Shown in pieces: positions 5,183 through 5,683 of a DNA stretch of 5,683 bases. Positions within the stretch are counted from its first letter, which is position 1, and the number at the start of each line of letters is the position of its first letter. Position numbers and translations under genes: made by a program. The stretch is from an uncultured Spartobacteria bacterium (GTDB taxonomy: Bacteria; Verrucomicrobiota; Verrucomicrobiia; Chthoniobacterales; Terrimicrobiaceae): assembly GCA_937960895.1 (NCBI GenBank), contig CALCJD010000121.1, forward strand, positions 1 to 5,683, read 5' to 3'. The notes beneath the pieces are model-generated. The model searched no databases and was not told the DNA's origin. It saw nothing but the letters and a program-made list of their open reading frames with translations.

Positions 5183-5466
5183 AGGTCGGTTGGGAAGAGT
5201 TGGGATAGCGGAGCGCCCCTAAAACTTTATGCCCCAATATGCCCAAAATCGGGCTGCTGAATCAGAGCAAACCGGAGCCGGTGGCTCCCGCAGCCGAACA
5301 AATGTCCTCATGCGGGCTGGGGGGAAATGGGCCGTCAGCAAACCGACCGCCAACGTCGCAATCTGATTTGACTCATCTGCGGAGCAACCCACTCGTGATA
5401 GGAGCACACGACTCAAACCGTCTCCGAAGATTGCATCCAAGTGCGGCGTTGGAAGGGATCGAGCCT

Positions 5467-5683
5467 TTATCTTCCTCCGTCCGTGACTTGACGAAAGGAC
5501 GCTATCGGCCAATATTGCCGTTGGCGAGCGAAGTTGGTTTTCCCCCGGGTTTGGCTTCCGGATCGGTTTGCCGCTTTGCTCGCCGCTTTTGTTTGTAGCC
5601 CAAAGCCCGGCTTGACCGTTCGAAGGGCGCGGAAGTGCCAGTCCTCCGGGGCGACGTAATGTTTTGGTCCGCCGAGGTGAAGG
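5467..5683 (-). CDS. Possible C-terminal fragment of a gene entering from the right edge
   Basis: A minus-strand frame is open from the edge (first full codon at 5682) for 71 codons to a TAA at 5469-5467. The first ~27 residues (LHLGGPKHYVAPEDWHFRAL, then RTVKPGFG) look like real protein. Their codons mostly end in G or C and the aromatic and charged mix is natural. After that the sequence becomes Lys/Ser/Arg/Gln-rich and less protein-like, which may mean a frameshift, a decayed end or a chance extension. No family is recognised. The evidence is only composition in a short, truncated frame, and a second minus-strand frame is also open here. Confidence 0.25.
   Translation of the reverse strand, partial: LHLGGPKHYVAPEDWHFRALRTVKPGFGLQTKAASKAANRSGSQTRGKTNFARQRQYWPIASFRQVTDGGR

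Larger units (their letters stand above)
5088..5683. other. Region downstream of the tRNA without a convincing complete gene
   Basis: Nearly 600 bases follow the tRNA with no frame showing a recognisable complete protein. The first ~100 bases are AT-richer and hold small inverted and direct repeats. From about 5200 the composition is mixed and both strands have open frames (plus 5239-5598; minus open from the right edge down to about 5219) whose translations are low in hydrophobic pattern and match no family I know. A frame at the right edge may be the end of a real gene. Sequence just 3' of a tRNA is a common landing site for integrases, but no integrase gene and no second copy of the tRNA 3' end are visible here. 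It may be non-coding or a decayed remnant. Confidence 0.5.

Noticed and set aside
5049..5246. Minus-strand 65-codon frame overlapping the tRNA
   Set aside because: It ends in a reverse-complement reading of the tRNA (DSNLQPKD), a well-known false-ORF pattern.
5239..5598. Plus-strand 119-codon frame
   Set aside because: No Shine-Dalgarno, no recognisable domain and a composition rich in Ser/Pro/Arg; the opposite strand is open over the same stretch, so it is probably chance.
5219..5683. Minus-strand frame open for about 155 codons to the right edge
   Set aside because: The translation has no domain or plausible secondary-structure pattern and conflicts with the better-looking edge fragment in another frame; openness alone is weak evidence in this composition.
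1..5683. CRISPR array, insertion sequence or integrase
   Set aside because: No regularly spaced repeats, no transposase or recombinase motifs and no paired terminal inverted repeats were found.

Overview
The window looks like a chromosomal segment of a GC-rich bacterium, most likely of the Verrucomicrobiota (Opitutales-like). This rests on high GC in third codon positions, weak or absent Shine-Dalgarno sequences at several starts, and a left-edge protein of a type I associate with that phylum. The assignment is inference; no rRNA or marker gene is present.

Layout. Positions 1-413 (minus) hold the N-terminal part of a conserved protein of unknown function that runs off the left edge. Positions 414-494 are a short gap filled by a long hairpin built from three 7-base units per arm. 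Positions 495-2043 (minus) are a tight two-gene operon: a threonine-synthase-family PLP enzyme (781-2043) followed 10 bases later by a 91-residue ubiquitin-like sulfur carrier of the ThiS/MoaD/CysO type ending in Gly-Gly (495-770). The operon leader (2044-2240) contains a well-conserved SAM-I (S-box) riboswitch at 2108-2233. Between it and the start codon lies a perfect 9-bp hairpin that buries the ribosome binding site. A plausible sigma70-type promoter places the transcript start at the first base of the aptamer. Divergently, 2324-4948 (plus) encodes an 874-residue membrane hybrid histidine kinase (sensor, PAS, HisKA, HATPase, receiver). A tRNA-Lys(CTT) gene with its own promoter follows at 5016-5087. 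The last ~600 bases have no convincing complete gene; they hold small inverted repeats, a 12-base tandem repeat and a possible C-terminal coding fragment at the right edge.

How the parts work together. The most interesting unit is the S-box / threonine synthase-like / CysO-like operon. A SAM riboswitch is expected on methionine, homocysteine or cysteine genes. Here it controls an enzyme family that acts on O-phosphohomoserine, next to a protein family that carries sulfur as a C-terminal thiocarboxylate. Together these suggest a carrier-dependent sulfur-transfer step, possibly homocysteine formation, rather than or besides plain threonine synthesis. No activating enzyme (MoeB/MoeZ/ThiF type) or JAB-type protease is present in the window, so this remains a hypothesis. 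The kinase and the tRNA are not evidently linked to the operon.
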